Of a stretch of DNA of 10,942 nucleotides, positions 1 through 6,260 are shown piece after piece. Each line of letters begins with the position of its first letter. Position 1 is the first letter of the stretch. A program made the position numbers and the translations under genes. The notes under the pieces are model-generated. The model saw only the letters and a program-made list of their open reading frames with translations. It searched no databases and was not told where the DNA came from. The stretch comes from an uncultured Clostridia bacterium (GTDB lineage: Bacteria; Bacillota; Clostridia; UBA1381). Location: positions 1-10,942 of the forward strand of contig CAKSFY010000069.1 of the NCBI GenBank assembly GCA_934454035.1. The letters run 5' to 3'.

Positions 1-1
1 C

Positions 2-358
2 CTATTCACCGAAAGCGTTTTCGATATGGTTTATTTCGGTTATTGTAAAATCCTCGCTGCTGTAGTATACCTCTATTACATCAAAGCGCATATCGCCTTT
101 TGCAAGGTATACCTGTGCGGCACGCATAAGACGATGCTGCCTTTTTCTGTCAACCGCCTCGGAAGCATATCCGTAGCTCTTGTTTCGGCGCGTCTTTACC
201 TCAACAAAAACATATGTATCGTCGGCATCCAGTGCAATTATGTCTATTTCTCCGGCACCTGTTTTAAAATTTCTTTCAAGAATTTCATAGCCTTTGTTTT
301 CGAGATACTCTGCGGCGGCACTTTCGCCGAATGAGCCTATTTCATTTGTTGTGTGCAT
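2..358 (-). CDS. yraN: YraN/UPF0102 family putative endonuclease
   Basis: This is a complete 118-residue protein of the YraN (UPF0102) family, small proteins with a predicted PD-(D/E)XK nuclease fold whose cellular role is not settled. The order of motifs fits the family: N-terminal GSFGE and AAEYLENKGYEIL, then GEID (Glu37, Asp39), then FVEVKTRR (Glu53, Lys55), which together form the likely metal-binding nuclease core, then the YGYASEAVDRKRQHR stretch. Length is typical. The start ATG overlaps the rnhB stop codon by one base (TAATG), so the gene is probably translationally coupled to rnhB; this rnhB-yraN pairing is common in Firmicutes and other bacteria. The stop codon lies at the very edge of the window. 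Family call is firm; nuclease activity is inferred from motifs only. Confidence 0.93.
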   Translation of the reverse strand: MHTTNEIGSFGESAAAEYLENKGYEILERNFKTGAGEIDIIALDADDTYVFVEVKTRRNKSYGYASEAVDRKRQHRLMRAAQVYLAKGDMRFDVIEVYYSSEDFTITEINHIENAFGE

Positions 359-1008
359 TATTCTTTACCTGCCGTTAGTTTTTTTAGGAATGTTTTTCTG
401 TGGATCGGAGACGGTCCGTATTTTAAAATTGCTTCTGTATGCTGCTTTGTTCCGTAGCCTTTGTGTTTTTCGAAACCGTATTCGGGATATATTTTCGCCA
501 TTTCGGATATATATCTGTCCCTTTCAACCTTTGCTATTATCGACGCTGCCGCAATGCTAATACTTTTTGAATCACCTTTTACGATGGTTTCGCCGGGGGA
601 GGGAAGAGCGGGCGGCATACGATTCCCGTCAATCAGAATGTAATCGGGGTTTTGAGAAAGCTTTTCGGCAGCTTCTTTCATGGCAAGATATGTTGCATTT
701 AAAATATTAATTTCATCAATCACCTTTTCACTGACACTTGCCGAACTCCACGCAATTGCTTTTTTGCATATTATATCGTACAGTTCGTCTCTTTTCTTGG
801 GGCTGAGTTTTTTTGAGTCGTTTATTCCCTCAATTATTTCGCCCTCCGGCAGAATCACCGCGGCTGCAAAGACAGGCCCTGCAAGCGGACCTCTGCCGGC
901 TTCGTCTATTCCGCAGACAAATTTATATCCGGATTTTATAAGTTCATCTTCTCTTTGGCGCATTTGTGTTACGCGTCGGAGTTCTTCTTCTTTTGATAAT
1001 TTGGGCAT
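358..1008 (-). CDS. rnhB: Ribonuclease HII
   Basis: RNase HII removes RNA from RNA-DNA hybrids, including single misincorporated ribonucleotides, in the cytoplasm. The 216-residue protein has the diagnostic motifs: GIDEAGRGPLAGP with catalytic Asp35 and Glu36, DSKKLSPKKR around residues 64-73, LIDG with Asp127, and KGDSKSISIAAASIIAKVERD starting near residue 144 with Asp146. The C-terminal HKGYGTKQH and SPIHRKTF motifs are also present, so all four expected acidic residues are visible. About 30 residues precede the first motif, as in many Firmicutes homologues. The ATG at 1008 follows a good AGGAG site about 7 bases upstream. It is the first gene of a two-gene unit with yraN and is divergent from the DUF4364 gene. 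Confidence 0.97.
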   Translation of the reverse strand: MPKLSKEEELRRVTQMRQREDELIKSGYKFVCGIDEAGRGPLAGPVFAAAVILPEGEIIEGINDSKKLSPKKRDELYDIICKKAIAWSSASVSEKVIDEINILNATYLAMKEAAEKLSQNPDYILIDGNRMPPALPSPGETIVKGDSKSISIAAASIIAKVERDRYISEMAKIYPEYGFEKHKGYGTKQHTEAILKYGPSPIHRKTFLKKLTAGKE

Positions 1009-1049
1009 GGAAATGCTCCTTTCAAAAAAATTTAATTTTATTTAAAAAT

Positions 1050-1058
1050 ATTATATCA
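1050..1058 (-). promoter_or_regulatory. Probable extended -10 promoter for rnhB-yraN
   Basis: On the minus strand the sequence TGATATAAT occurs about 40 bases upstream of the rnhB start. It is a TG-N-TATAAT extended -10 element. I see no good -35 box at the usual distance, which extended -10 promoters can do without. The surrounding DNA is very AT-rich, so chance matches are likely. Confidence 0.4.
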
Positions 1059-1073
1059 TTTTTCTTTAAAATA

Positions 1074-1082
1074 TGCTATACT
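1074..1082 (+). promoter_or_regulatory. Probable extended -10 promoter for the DUF4364 gene
   Basis: TGCTATACT is a TG-N-TATACT extended -10 element lying about 45 bases before the start codon. There is no clear -35 box. Together with the minus-strand element at 1050-1058 it would form a compact divergent promoter pair in the 118-base gap between rnhB and the DUF4364 gene. Confidence 0.4.
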
Positions 1083-1126
1083 ATATATGAAAATAATTAT
1101 AATTAATTCGGGAGGAGGCAAAAAAA

Positions 1127-1681
1127 TTGAAATACACCCGAGAAATTGACGATATTGTTATGATTCAGTATATTATTCTTTTCACTATGGCAAAGGCAAA
1201 CCGGCATATTACTCACAATCAGCTGACCGGGCTTATTCTGGATAACTGTAATATTGAATTTACAAATTTTCAGATAGCGGTTACAAATCTGATTAAGACA
1301 GAGCATATACGAAGCTTTTCGGTTGATGAATTTACTACTGTCTATGAGCTTTTGCCGAAAGGCAGGGATGCCAATAAATTTTTTGAAAGGGACATTCCGA
1401 TATATATAAGAGAGCCCATTGAGGAGGCAATTCCCCCGTTTTTTAATGAGGAGGAAAAAAAGAGGAGCGTAAGGTCGGAGCTTATGCCTATTAACCGGAA
1501 AGAATATTCGGTAAAGTGCGGAATATATGACAGGGAAGCACCGCTTTTGGAAATGACAGTCTACGCCGGGACGAGAGAAAATGCGAATAAGATGCTTAAA
1601 TATTATAACGAAAATACAGAAAAAATATACCGTGCAGTGGTTGATATTATGACCGACGGCGGCAAGATATGGGACGAATAG
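1127..1681 (+). CDS. DUF4364 family protein, probable winged-helix
   Basis: The 184-residue protein resembles the DUF4364 family found mainly in Clostridia. No biochemical function is established; the N-terminal third is usually predicted to be a winged-helix-like domain. Visible features are an N-terminal hydrophobic helix (IVMIQYIILFTM), an NQLTGLIL helix, a FTNFQIAVTNLIKTEHI segment resembling a recognition helix, a VYELLPKGRDANKFF turn, an IPIYIREPIEE segment and a C-terminal mixed alpha/beta part ending in a helix near YNENTEKIYRAVVDIM. The start chosen is TTG at 1127 because a strong GGAGGAGG site (1111-1118) sits 8 bases upstream; the first downstream in-frame ATG (1160) would cut the N-terminal helix and has no good site. 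The stop codon lies just before the prfB -35 box, so prfB has independent transcription. Confidence 0.8.
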   Translation: MKYTREIDDIVMIQYIILFTMAKANRHITHNQLTGLILDNCNIEFTNFQIAVTNLIKTEHIRSFSVDEFTTVYELLPKGRDANKFFERDIPIYIREPIEEAIPPFFNEEEKKRSVRSELMPINRKEYSVKCGIYDREAPLLEMTVYAGTRENANKMLKYYNENTEKIYRAVVDIMTDGGKIWDE

Positions 1682-1682
1682 C

Positions 1683-1711
1683 TTGACAAATTATGTTTTT
1701 CGTGCTATGAT
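1683..1711 (+). promoter_or_regulatory. Sigma-A promoter of prfB
   Basis: TTGACA (1683-1688) is followed after exactly 17 bases by TATGAT (1706-1711), five of six bases matching the -10 consensus. It starts two bases after the stop codon of the DUF4364 gene and should start transcription near 1718, giving a short leader of about 25 bases before the prfB ATG. Confidence 0.85.
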
Positions 1712-1743
1712 TAATAGGTAAAAATTTACGAGGAAGTGATTAA

Positions 1744-2863
1744 ATGATTGAATACGAACAGCTGCGTCTTGAAATGCAGGGTTTGGAGGAAAGCATTAAT
1801 GATTTGAGGGATTCACTTTGACATTGCCGGAGCAAATGAAGAAGTGAAAAAGCTTGAGGCTGAGAGTGCCGAGGCAGGTTTTTGGGACGATATGGAAAAG
1901 TCTCAGAAAGTTCTGCAAAAGACAAAGCAGCTCAAGGATAAGGTTGAAAACTATGAAAAGCTTAAATCTTCATGGGAGGACGCACTTGTGCTTATCGACC
2001 TTGCAAATGAAGAAAATGACGAGTCAATGCTTCCGGATGTGCAGAAAACATGCGCGGATATAAAGGAAAGCCTTGAAAAAATGACGCTTGAAACCTTGCT
2101 TTCGGGAAATTATGATAAAAACAACGCCATTATGACCTTCCATGCAGGAGCAGGCGGAACAGAGGCACAGGATTGGTGCGAAATGCTGATAAGAATGTAC
2201 CAGATGTACGCTCAGAAAAACGGATATACCACATCAACGCTGGATATTCTTCCGGGAGATGACGCAGGCGTTAAGAGTGCAACCATAATGGTGAGCGGAC
2301 TGAATGCTTACGGATATTTAAAATCCGAAAAGGGAGTTCACCGCTTGGTCAGAATTTCGCCGTTTGACGCTTCGGGCAGACGCCATACATCTTTTGCATC
2401 GATTGAAGTTATGCCGGAAATAGATGATGATGTGGAAGTTAATATCAGACCCGAGGATTTGAAGGTTGATACTTACAGATCAAGCGGAGCCGGCGGTCAG
2501 CATATCAATAAAACCGATTCAGCTATAAGAATAACGCACATTCCGACAGGTGTCGTTGTTTCGTGTCAGACACAGCGCTCGCAGCATCAGAACAGGGAGT
2601 ATGCAATGCGTATGCTGAAGTCAAAGCTTATTGAAATTGCAGAGCAGCAGCAAAAGGAAAAAATAGAGGATATAAAGGGCGTACAAAAGGAAATTGCATG
2701 GGGCAGCCAGATACGCTCATATGTGTTCCATCCGTATAATTTGGTTAAAGACCATCGCACAGGTTATGAAATGGGTAATATCGGTGCAGTGATGGACGGT
2801 GATCTGAACGGGTTCATAAATGCTTATTTAAAGGCGAGAAGTACAGGTCAATTATCTGAATAA
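1744..2863 (+). CDS. prfB: Peptide chain release factor 2 (programmed +1 frameshift)
   Basis: RF2 recognises UGA and UAA stop codons on the ribosome and triggers peptide release. The gene is read as 25 codons from ATG 1744, then an in-frame TGA (1819-1821) is bypassed by a +1 shift at CTT TGA C, and decoding continues from GAC (1820) to the TAA ending at 2863. The product is 372 residues, the normal RF2 length. The SPF tripeptide that reads the stop codon falls at residues 205-207 and the catalytic GGQ at 250-252, the same numbers as in E. coli RF2, which confirms the shift position. An N-terminal coiled-coil-like helical domain (EAESAEAGFW region) precedes the GAGGTEAQDW motif. The ribosome site is a purine-rich AGGAAG about 8 bases before ATG. 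A lipoprotein gene follows 12 bases after the stop. Confidence 0.97.
1807..1822 (+). promoter_or_regulatory. prfB programmed +1 frameshift signal
   Basis: An internal Shine-Dalgarno-like AGGG (1807-1810) precedes the slippery CTT (1816-1818), the in-frame TGA (1819-1821) and a C at 1822. The distance from AGGG to CTT is five bases, the same as in the E. coli prfB site. When RF2 is scarce the TGA is read slowly, the peptidyl-tRNA slips +1, and full-length RF2 is made. The next bases match the expected RF2 protein only in the shifted frame. Confidence 0.95.
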
Positions 2864-2875
2864 GGAGAAATCGTC

Positions 2876-3376
2876 ATGCTCAAAATAATTATATGTCTAT
2901 CGGCAGCCGCACTGCTTTTGTCCTCCTGCGGCAAAAAGGAGATTGCCGATACAAATCAGTCTCTTGATGCAAAAATGCTTCTGGATACGGAAAAAGCAGA
3001 GGAATTGCTGCAGTATACTCCTGTCGGTTCATATGAGGACAGTTATACAAAATCAATTGCCAGATATGATTCCGAGCCAATCGGAAAGGACCCCATAATT
3101 GTAGAGTTATACGCGCATAATGATAAAAAAAGCGCAGAGGATATTTATAACGATTTTAAAAAAAGGCATGAAGAAAGGACAGACGCAGAGGATGTAACCG
3201 AGTATGATGCCGAGGCGTTTCTGGCATATCCGTCGGTTAATATATACAAGGACGGATACATGGTTGTCGTGACGGCAGGCTCGGGAGCGGATGATGCTCA
3301 GAAACAGCTTTTGCTTAAGGCGGGAGCGGTTGCCGCAGACAACCTGTGCGCATATATTAAGAAAAATCCGAAATAA
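2876..3376 (+). CDS. Small predicted lipoprotein of unknown function
   Basis: I do not recognise this 166-residue protein. The N-terminus is a lipoprotein signal: one Lys at position 3, a hydrophobic stretch, then the lipobox LSSC with the lipidated Cys at residue 18. The mature protein should therefore be anchored to the outer face of the cytoplasmic membrane. The remainder is hydrophilic and rich in Asp, Glu and Lys, with predicted alternating strands and helices (IIVELYAHNDKKSAEDIYNDF, VNIYKDGYMVVVTAG), and has no membrane segment. An AAGGAG site lies before the ATG, only 12 bases after the prfB stop, so it is probably cotranscribed with prfB. It ends one base before the convergent LysR gene ends. 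The pattern suggests a DUF4358-like clostridial lipoprotein, but that is a guess. Confidence 0.85.
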   Translation: MLKIIICLSAAALLLSSCGKKEIADTNQSLDAKMLLDTEKAEELLQYTPVGSYEDSYTKSIARYDSEPIGKDPIIVELYAHNDKKSAEDIYNDFKKRHEERTDAEDVTEYDAEAFLAYPSVNIYKDGYMVVVTAGSGADDAQKQLLLKAGAVAADNLCAYIKKNPK

Positions 3377-4237
3377 TTATCTGTAATCCAAATATTCTGA
3401 AAACTTTTTGACGGCGGATGACGCCGTCTTTTTGTTTTTTACGGCAAAGTAAATATTTCTGTATGCCGGAATATCAAGTTCTTTAAAGACGAGCCTGTAC
3501 GGGATTCTTTTTAATATCAGCGCAGGCAGAATGCTTACTCCCAAACCTTTTTCGACCATTGACATTATTGCGTAATCGTCCCATGTGGTAAACTGCGTAT
3601 TTGGTGAAAGACCGCTTTTTTTTGAATATTTCGGCTATCTCGTGATTTTCTCCTTTTTCCAGCATTACAAAGGGTTCCTGAGCAAGCTCTGCGGTACTGA
3701 CTGTTTTTTTGAACAAAGCCTGTGTCCCTCCGGCAAAACGGCAAGCAGTCTGTCCTGTTCCAGAAATTTTATATCAAGTCCGGACTTTACCGGAGCACGC
3801 AGGAAACCGCAGTCGATACGACCTTCGTTCAGACGGGATTCAATTTCGCCGTAGTCGCCCAAAAGAAGCTCATACTCAATATTAGGATAATCATTCCGGA
3901 ATTTCTTTATAATATTCGGCAGCCAATGCGTTGCAACACTTGAAAACGTACCGATTCGGATAATTCCGGATTGCAGCCCGTTAAGCTTGTCCGCCTGCAT
4001 TTGCAGCATTCGGTATTCCCTGCATAAATTTTCGGCATACGGTATTATTTTCAGCCCGTCGGAGGTCAGCTTTATTCCGGATTTGCCTCTTTCCAGAAGA
4101 GTAATATTAAGCTCGGATTCCAAATCGCTTATCATTCTGCTTACTGCGGATTGAGTATAATTCAATATTTCGGCAGCTTTTGTAAAACTGCCGTATTCGA
4201 CTGCTGTAACAAATGCAAGATATTTTGATATATTCAT
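3377..4237 (-). pseudogene. LysR-type transcriptional regulator, two frameshifts
   Basis: The gene encodes a LysR-type regulator: an N-terminal winged helix-turn-helix (FTKAAEILNYTQSAVSR, then ISDLESELNITLLER) followed by a LysR substrate-binding domain (IRIGTFSSVATHWLP to the C-terminal GLGVSILP). As sequenced it is broken. The N-terminal frame runs into a stop at 3665-3667 after about 190 residues. The protein continues in another frame from an A7 run (plus strand 3704-3710, one A too few) through ELAQEPFVMLEKGE, then returns to the first frame at an A8 run (3616-3623, one A too many) for the last 80 residues. Corrected, it would be a normal 286-residue protein. I chose ATG 4237 (MNISKYLAFV), the usual LysR start; ATG 4249 is also possible. 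It is divergent from prdX-proB, which it may regulate through the 100-base gap. Real decay and sequence error cannot be told apart here. Confidence 0.88.
3410..3439 (+). terminator. Rho-independent terminator of the prfB-lipoprotein unit
   Basis: GACGGCG (3410-3416) pairs with CGCCGTC (3422-3428) around a 5-base loop, and is followed by TTTTTGTTTTTT. The hairpin works on the plus strand only, since the minus strand has no T run after it. It lies 34 bases past the lipoprotein stop and wholly within the last 25 codons of the convergent LysR-type gene. Confidence 0.9.
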
Positions 4238-4286
4238 ATTCTCACACATTCCAAAATGTAATCTTTATTATTCCAAACATTCGCTT

Positions 4287-4313
4287 TTGTAATCAATAAA
4301 TATATGATACAAT
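4287..4313 (+). promoter_or_regulatory. Possible promoter of prdX-proB
   Basis: TTGTAA (4287-4292) and TACAAT (4308-4313) are separated by 15 bases, shorter than ideal. They lie in the divergent gap between the LysR-type gene and prdX, 37 bases before the prdX start. A weak, short-spaced promoter next to a divergent LysR gene is typical of an activator-dependent promoter, but no operator was identified with certainty. Confidence 0.35.
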
Positions 4314-4349
4314 AATAAAAGAAAAATGTCAATAGACAAGGAGAAAAAA

Positions 4350-4882
4350 ATGTTTTACATAAGTGAAATTTTTAAAGATAAACCGAAAAACTTTAAAACA
4401 GAGCTGCAAAGGGCGGTTTACAATACTTTGGAGAGGATCGGCATTCAGTATGAAAGAGTAGACACCGATGAAGCAATAACAATGGATGATTGTGTTTTGA
4501 TAAACAAAAAGCTGAATGTAAAAATGGTAAAACATTGTTTCTGTGCAACAGGCACGAATATTTTTTGTTCGTTACCTGCGGAGATAAACGTTTCAATTCC
4601 AAGAGTTTCAGCGCTCAAATGCAGGTTTCGAGAGTTTCATTTGCACCGGAAGATAAAATGCAGGAGATGCTTGGAACAAAAGTCGGTGCCGCAACGGTTT
4701 TCGGACTGCTTTTCGATAAAGCCGGGCAAATCAAAATCGTTTTTGATAAAGATGTTCTGTCAGAAGAATATTACGGCTGCAGCGATGGCACAACAACAGG
4801 GTATATGAAGATCAGGACAATTGACGTGACCGATAATTTTCTTCCGTATACAGGTCATATTCCGTCCGTTATTGAGGTTTAA
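4350..4882 (+). pseudogene. prdX: PrdX/YbaK-family tRNA-Pro editing protein, frameshifted
   Basis: This gene belongs to the YbaK/ProX (PrdX) family, free-standing editing domains that hydrolyse mischarged aminoacyl-tRNA-Pro (alanyl- or cysteinyl-). Translation starts at ATG 4350, with AAGGAG 6 bases upstream. The first frame gives YNTLERIGIQYERVDTDEA, TMDDC and LNVKMVK, 61 residues. The next residues, TLFLCNR, FVTCGDKRF and onward to FLPYTGHIPSVIEV, are in a second frame. One base is missing at the A4 run 4529-4532; adding one A gives a continuous 177-residue protein. The break falls at the conserved Lys-x-LFLCN motif near the family's active-site lysine, so the unshifted product would be inactive. 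proB follows 12 bases after the stop with its own AGGAG site, so the two form an operon. The symbol is by family resemblance. Confidence 0.88.
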
Positions 4883-4894
4883 AGGAGCAGAAAA

Positions 4895-5693
4895 ATGAAT
4901 TTATATAAAAACAAGAATTGTTGTAAAGGTCGGTACTTCGACCCTTACAAATGATATGGGCAGTAATAATTTAAGAAGCTTTGACAAGCTTTCGCGCGTT
5001 CTCGCCGATGTGCAGAATCTGGGATATGAAATTATACTTGTATCCTCCGGCGCAATTGCGATAGGATCGAATAAGCTGGGATTAAAAGAACGTCCGGAAA
5101 GTATGAGAATGAAGCAAGCCGCCGCAGCGGTCGGACAATGTGCAATTATGTATCTGTACGATAAATTTTTTGCCGATTACGGTAAGACAACCGCGCAGAT
5201 TCTTTTAAATGCCGAGGATATGGAAAATGAAGAAAAGAAAGAAAATCTTACCAATACATTTGATACTTTGCTTGAATTGGGAATAATACCGGTTGTTAAC
5301 GAAAATGATTCTGTAAGCTATACAGAGATTGAATCAAAGGAACGGATTTTCGGCGATAATGATATGCTTTCGGCAGTGGTGGCTATACTTTGCAGGGCAG
5401 GACGGCTTGTAATATTTTCGGACATTGACGGATTTTATGACAGTGACCCGAGGCTTTATGAAAATGCGCATTTGATAGAGTACGTTGAAAAAATTGATGA
5501 TAAAATACTTTCGTTTGCCGGCGGAGCAGGCTCAAGACGCGGAACAGGCGGAATGCAGACAAAGCTTTCCGCGGCAAAGCTTGCAGCAGCGCAAGGAATT
5601 GATACCATAGTCACGAACGGAAAAAATCCGGAGGCATTATATGATATAATTAACAATATAAGCACCGGGACTTTATTCAAGGGCAGAAAATAA
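4895..5693 (+). pseudogene. proB: Glutamate 5-kinase, frameshifted near the start
   Basis: Glutamate 5-kinase phosphorylates glutamate in the first step of proline synthesis. The core is clear: KVGTSTL for substrate/phosphate binding, VSSGAIAIG, VNENDSV, FGDNDMLSA, FSDIDGFYDSDPR and GTGGMQTK. There is no C-terminal PUA domain, so it is the short form; corrected length is 265 residues. The expected start is ATG 4895 (AGGAG at 4883-4887), but that frame stops at TGA 4952-4954 after 19 codons. The kinase frame enters at AGA 4914 and has no ATG, GTG or TTG before it. Removing one A from the A5 run 4907-4911 joins the two (MNLYKT then RIVVKVG). The first in-frame ATG, 4956, would omit the KVGTST loop and should not give an active kinase. 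No proA follows. Confidence 0.9.
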
Positions 5694-5826
5694 CGAGGCG
5701 GATTGAAATGGAAATTCCCGGCTGAACGGGAGATAATAATGCTTGACCAACGCTTATAATGCACCCCCGAAAACAAAATGATTTTAAAGTTTCGGAGAAG
5801 TAAGTAATAATTTTTTTAAAAAATGC

Positions 5827-5855
5827 TTGACAAAATATATATTATATGGTATAAT
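5827..5855 (+). promoter_or_regulatory. Consensus sigma-A promoter of tRNA-Glu
   Basis: TTGACA (5827-5832) and TATAAT (5850-5855) both match the consensus perfectly and are 17 bases apart. The tRNA begins 20 bases after the -10 box, so the leader is about 13 bases. This is the strongest promoter in the window, as expected for a stable RNA. Confidence 0.93.
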
Positions 5856-5874
5856 TATTTGGTAATGTTGATGT

Positions 5875-5949
5875 GGCCCGTTGGTCAAGCGGTTAAGACT
5901 CCGCCCTCTCACGGCGGCGACAAGGGTTCGATTCCCTTACGGGTCACCA
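5875..5949 (+). tRNA. tRNA-Glu (anticodon CTC)
   Basis: The sequence folds as a complete tRNA. The acceptor stem GGCCCGT pairs with ACGGGTC (one G-T pair), the D-arm region is GTCAAGCGGTTAAGAC, the anticodon stem is CCGCC/GGCGG with loop CTCTCAC, and the T arm is AAGGG-TTCGATT-CCCTT. The anticodon CTC reads the glutamate codon GAG. The discriminator base A and the terminal CCA (5947-5949) are encoded in the DNA. It stands alone between a consensus promoter and a strong terminator, downstream of proB, so it is a monocistronic transcript. The major tRNA-Glu in these bacteria is usually TTC; this is the second isoacceptor. Confidence 0.95.
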
Positions 5950-5951
5950 CG

Positions 5952-5982
5952 TCGGAACAAGTTACGCTTGTTCCGATTTTTT
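5952..5982 (+). terminator. Rho-independent terminator of tRNA-Glu
   Basis: TCGGAACAAG (5952-5961) pairs perfectly with CTTGTTCCGA (5967-5976) around a TTACG loop and runs straight into six T. It begins three bases after the encoded CCA, so the tRNA transcript is very short. Confidence 0.95.
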
Positions 5983-6025
5983 ATTGCATAAAAAATCAGT
6001 CACCTGCTGCACTGTTCCTCCTTTA

Positions 6026-6107
6026 TCGCAAAAAGGCACGCTCGGCTCGCCTATTCGCTTGCAAGCGCGCTCACGGACGGCTCACAGTCGCTACAACCTT
6101 TTTGCGA
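6026..6107. repeat. GC-rich element bounded by an 11-bp inverted repeat
   Basis: TCGCAAAAAGG (6026-6036) and CCTTTTTGCGA (6097-6107) are perfect inverted repeats separated by 60 bases. The interior is clearly more GC-rich than the flanks and contains a perfect 12-base palindrome CGCTTGCAAGCG (6056-6067), flanked by related CGCTCGGCTCGC and CGCTCACGG/CGGCTCAC words. It could be an extragenic repeat dispersed in the genome, a remnant of a small mobile element, or a structured RNA. It lies between two strong terminators, so transcription from a gene promoter is not obvious. Nothing in the window repeats it. Confidence 0.55.
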
Positions 6108-6199
6108 GAATAAGCACAAGCGACATATTTCACTATAAAATCATGAATGTGTGTTATCGATAAGATGATTTTCTGCATCTATAATGAACGTGAAAGCCA

Positions 6200-6235
6200 A
6201 ATCGGAGCAAAGCGAACTTTGCTCCGATTTTTTTT
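6200..6235 (+). terminator. Strong hairpin terminator facing the MATE gene
   Basis: AATCGGAGCAAAG (6200-6212) pairs perfectly over 13 bases with CTTTGCTCCGATT (6217-6229) around a CGAA loop, and the plus strand continues into a T run to 6235. On the minus strand only three T follow the stem, so it is mainly a plus-strand terminator but may also stop the MATE operon, whose stop codon is 25 bases away. Its stem resembles that of the tRNA terminator (TCGGAACAAG against TCGGAGCAAAG). Confidence 0.85.
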
Positions 6236-6260
6236 ATCTATTCACTATGATTTTATTTTT

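Larger units (their letters stand above)
5983..6260. other. Non-coding stretch after the tRNA terminator
   Basis: From the tRNA (ends 5949) to the convergent MATE gene (stop at 6261) there are 311 bases with no credible gene. The stretch holds the tRNA terminator, an 82-base element bounded by an 11-bp inverted repeat (6026-6107), a TATAAT-like box at 6180-6185 with only a poor -35 (TCGATA, 6157-6162), and a second strong terminator (6200-6235). An open frame runs through the tRNA and the element but has no ribosome site and does not look like a protein. Confidence 0.7.

Noticed and set aside
1020..1126. Riboswitch or T-box leader upstream of the DUF4364 gene
   Set aside because: The 118-base gap is AT-rich with no terminator hairpin or recognisable aptamer motif.
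4956..5693. An intact shorter proB starting at ATG 4956
   Set aside because: It has no ribosome site and would omit the KVGTST loop that glutamate kinases need; a frameshift in a normal-length gene explains the data better.
5744..5758. TTGACC and TATAAT close together before the tRNA
   Set aside because: They are only about 6 bases apart, too close to form a promoter; the real tRNA promoter at 5827-5855 is perfect.
5765..5796. Possible proB terminator from CCGAAA and TTTCGG arms
   Set aside because: The stem is short with a long AT-rich loop and the T run begins only about 15 bases after it, so it is not convincing.
5823..6113. A 96-codon open frame on the plus strand through the tRNA and the GC-rich element
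   Set aside because: It overlaps the tRNA promoter, the tRNA-Glu gene and its terminator, has no ribosome site, and the translation looks like read-through of structured non-coding DNA.
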